Source: Vicugna pacos
Lineage: Eukaryota; Chordata; Mammalia; Artiodactyla; Camelidae
Assembly (NCBI RefSeq): GCF_048564905.1
Contig: NC_133013.1
Span: 25,061,605-25,125,604 of the forward strand
Direction of reading: 5' to 3'
DNA: 64,000 nt
Shown here: positions 63,519-64,000 of the stretch, piece after piece
How the letters are laid out: each line of letters starts with the position of its first letter
Numbering within the stretch: the stretch's first letter is position 1
Made by a program: the position numbers and the translations under genes
The notes under the pieces: generated by a model
What the model was told of the DNA's origin: nothing
What the model saw: only the letters and a program-made list of their open reading frames with translations
Databases searched by the model: none

Positions 63519-64000
63519 CCACAACTTTTTTCCAGTTATCTGTTGATGGACATTTAGGTTCTTTCCATGTCTTGGCTATTATAAATAGTGCTGCTGTGAA
63601 CATTGGAGTTCATGTGTCTATTTGAATTATGTTTTTCTCTGGATATATGCCCAGGCGTGGGATTGCTGAATCACATGGTAAGTTTATTTTTAGTGTTTTA
63701 AGGAACCTTCATACTGTAGGCTGCACCAATTTACATTCTCACCAACATTGCAGGAGGGTTCCTTTTACCTACACCCTCTCCAGCAGTTAAAATTTGTAGA
63801 CTTCTTAATGATGGCCATTCTGGCTGGTGTGAGATGTGGTTCCTCATTGTAATTTTGATTTACATTTCTCTAGCAATTAGTCATGTTGAGCATATGTTGG
63901 CCATTTGTATGTCTTCTATAGAAAAATATCTGTTTAGGTCTTCTGCCCATTTTTTTGATTGGGTTGCTTGTTTTTTTGATATTAAGCTGTATGAGCTATT
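62987..64000 (-). mobile_element. L1 LINE, antisense, continues past the window
   Basis: A T tract (62989-62999) is followed by 'ttaattgaagtatagtcagt', and antisense 3'/ORF2 text runs unbroken to the right edge. It is the longest continuous L1 in the window, and carries an expanded (TG)n. Confidence 0.85.
63471..63514. repeat. (TG)22 microsatellite inside an L1
   Basis: About 22 perfect TG units lie where related L1 copies carry a short AT-rich 'tgtatatat' stretch (compare 48431 and 50493). Confidence 0.95.

Overview
This is a stretch of mammalian nuclear DNA. It has multi-exon genes with GT-AG introns, CpG-rich promoters and dense interspersed repeats. Three tRNA-derived SINEs (about 18.1, 49.1 and 58.4 kb) match the family I know from alpaca, llama and camel, so the source is most likely a camelid. 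I assign the lineage from memory of that family, not from a search.

Four host genes can be read exon by exon. SIN3A (+) enters already in progress and ends at about 26.65 kb; the 13 coding exons here carry about the last 834 of 1273 residues, from PAH3 to the C-terminus. MAN2C1 (+, 28.74-39.93 kb) is complete: 26 coding exons, 1045 codons, catalytic and metal-binding residues intact. NEIL1 (-, 44.79-40.73 kb) is complete: 9 coding exons and exactly 390 aa. COMMD4 (-, 57.93-53.74 kb) is complete: 8 coding exons and 199 aa, with an ATG that forms the last three bases of exon 1. Gene order is that of human 15q24 (COMMD4-NEIL1-MAN2C1-SIN3A), shown in reverse. SIN3A and MAN2C1 run head to tail, and MAN2C1 and NEIL1 converge.

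The genes do unrelated jobs: chromatin repression scaffold, free-glycan catabolism, base excision repair, and COMMD/retromer-type trafficking or NF-kB control. Two RNA-level features lie inside NEIL1. One is an antisense hairpin matching mir-631. The other is the genomically encoded Lys242 codon, the known ADAR recoding site, which sits in a small inverted repeat.

The other sequence is introns and intergenic DNA filled with L1, L2, MIR, hAT (MER5A, MER20), Tigger and MaLR LTR remnants. At 47.6-49.3 kb there is a layered nest of insertions of different ages, and next to it a SINE with a perfect 16-bp target duplication. I saw no novel multi-gene system. The most useful observations are the RNA editing/microRNA pair, a GC-AG intron in MAN2C1, the COMMD4 start/splice arrangement, and the repeat stratigraphy.
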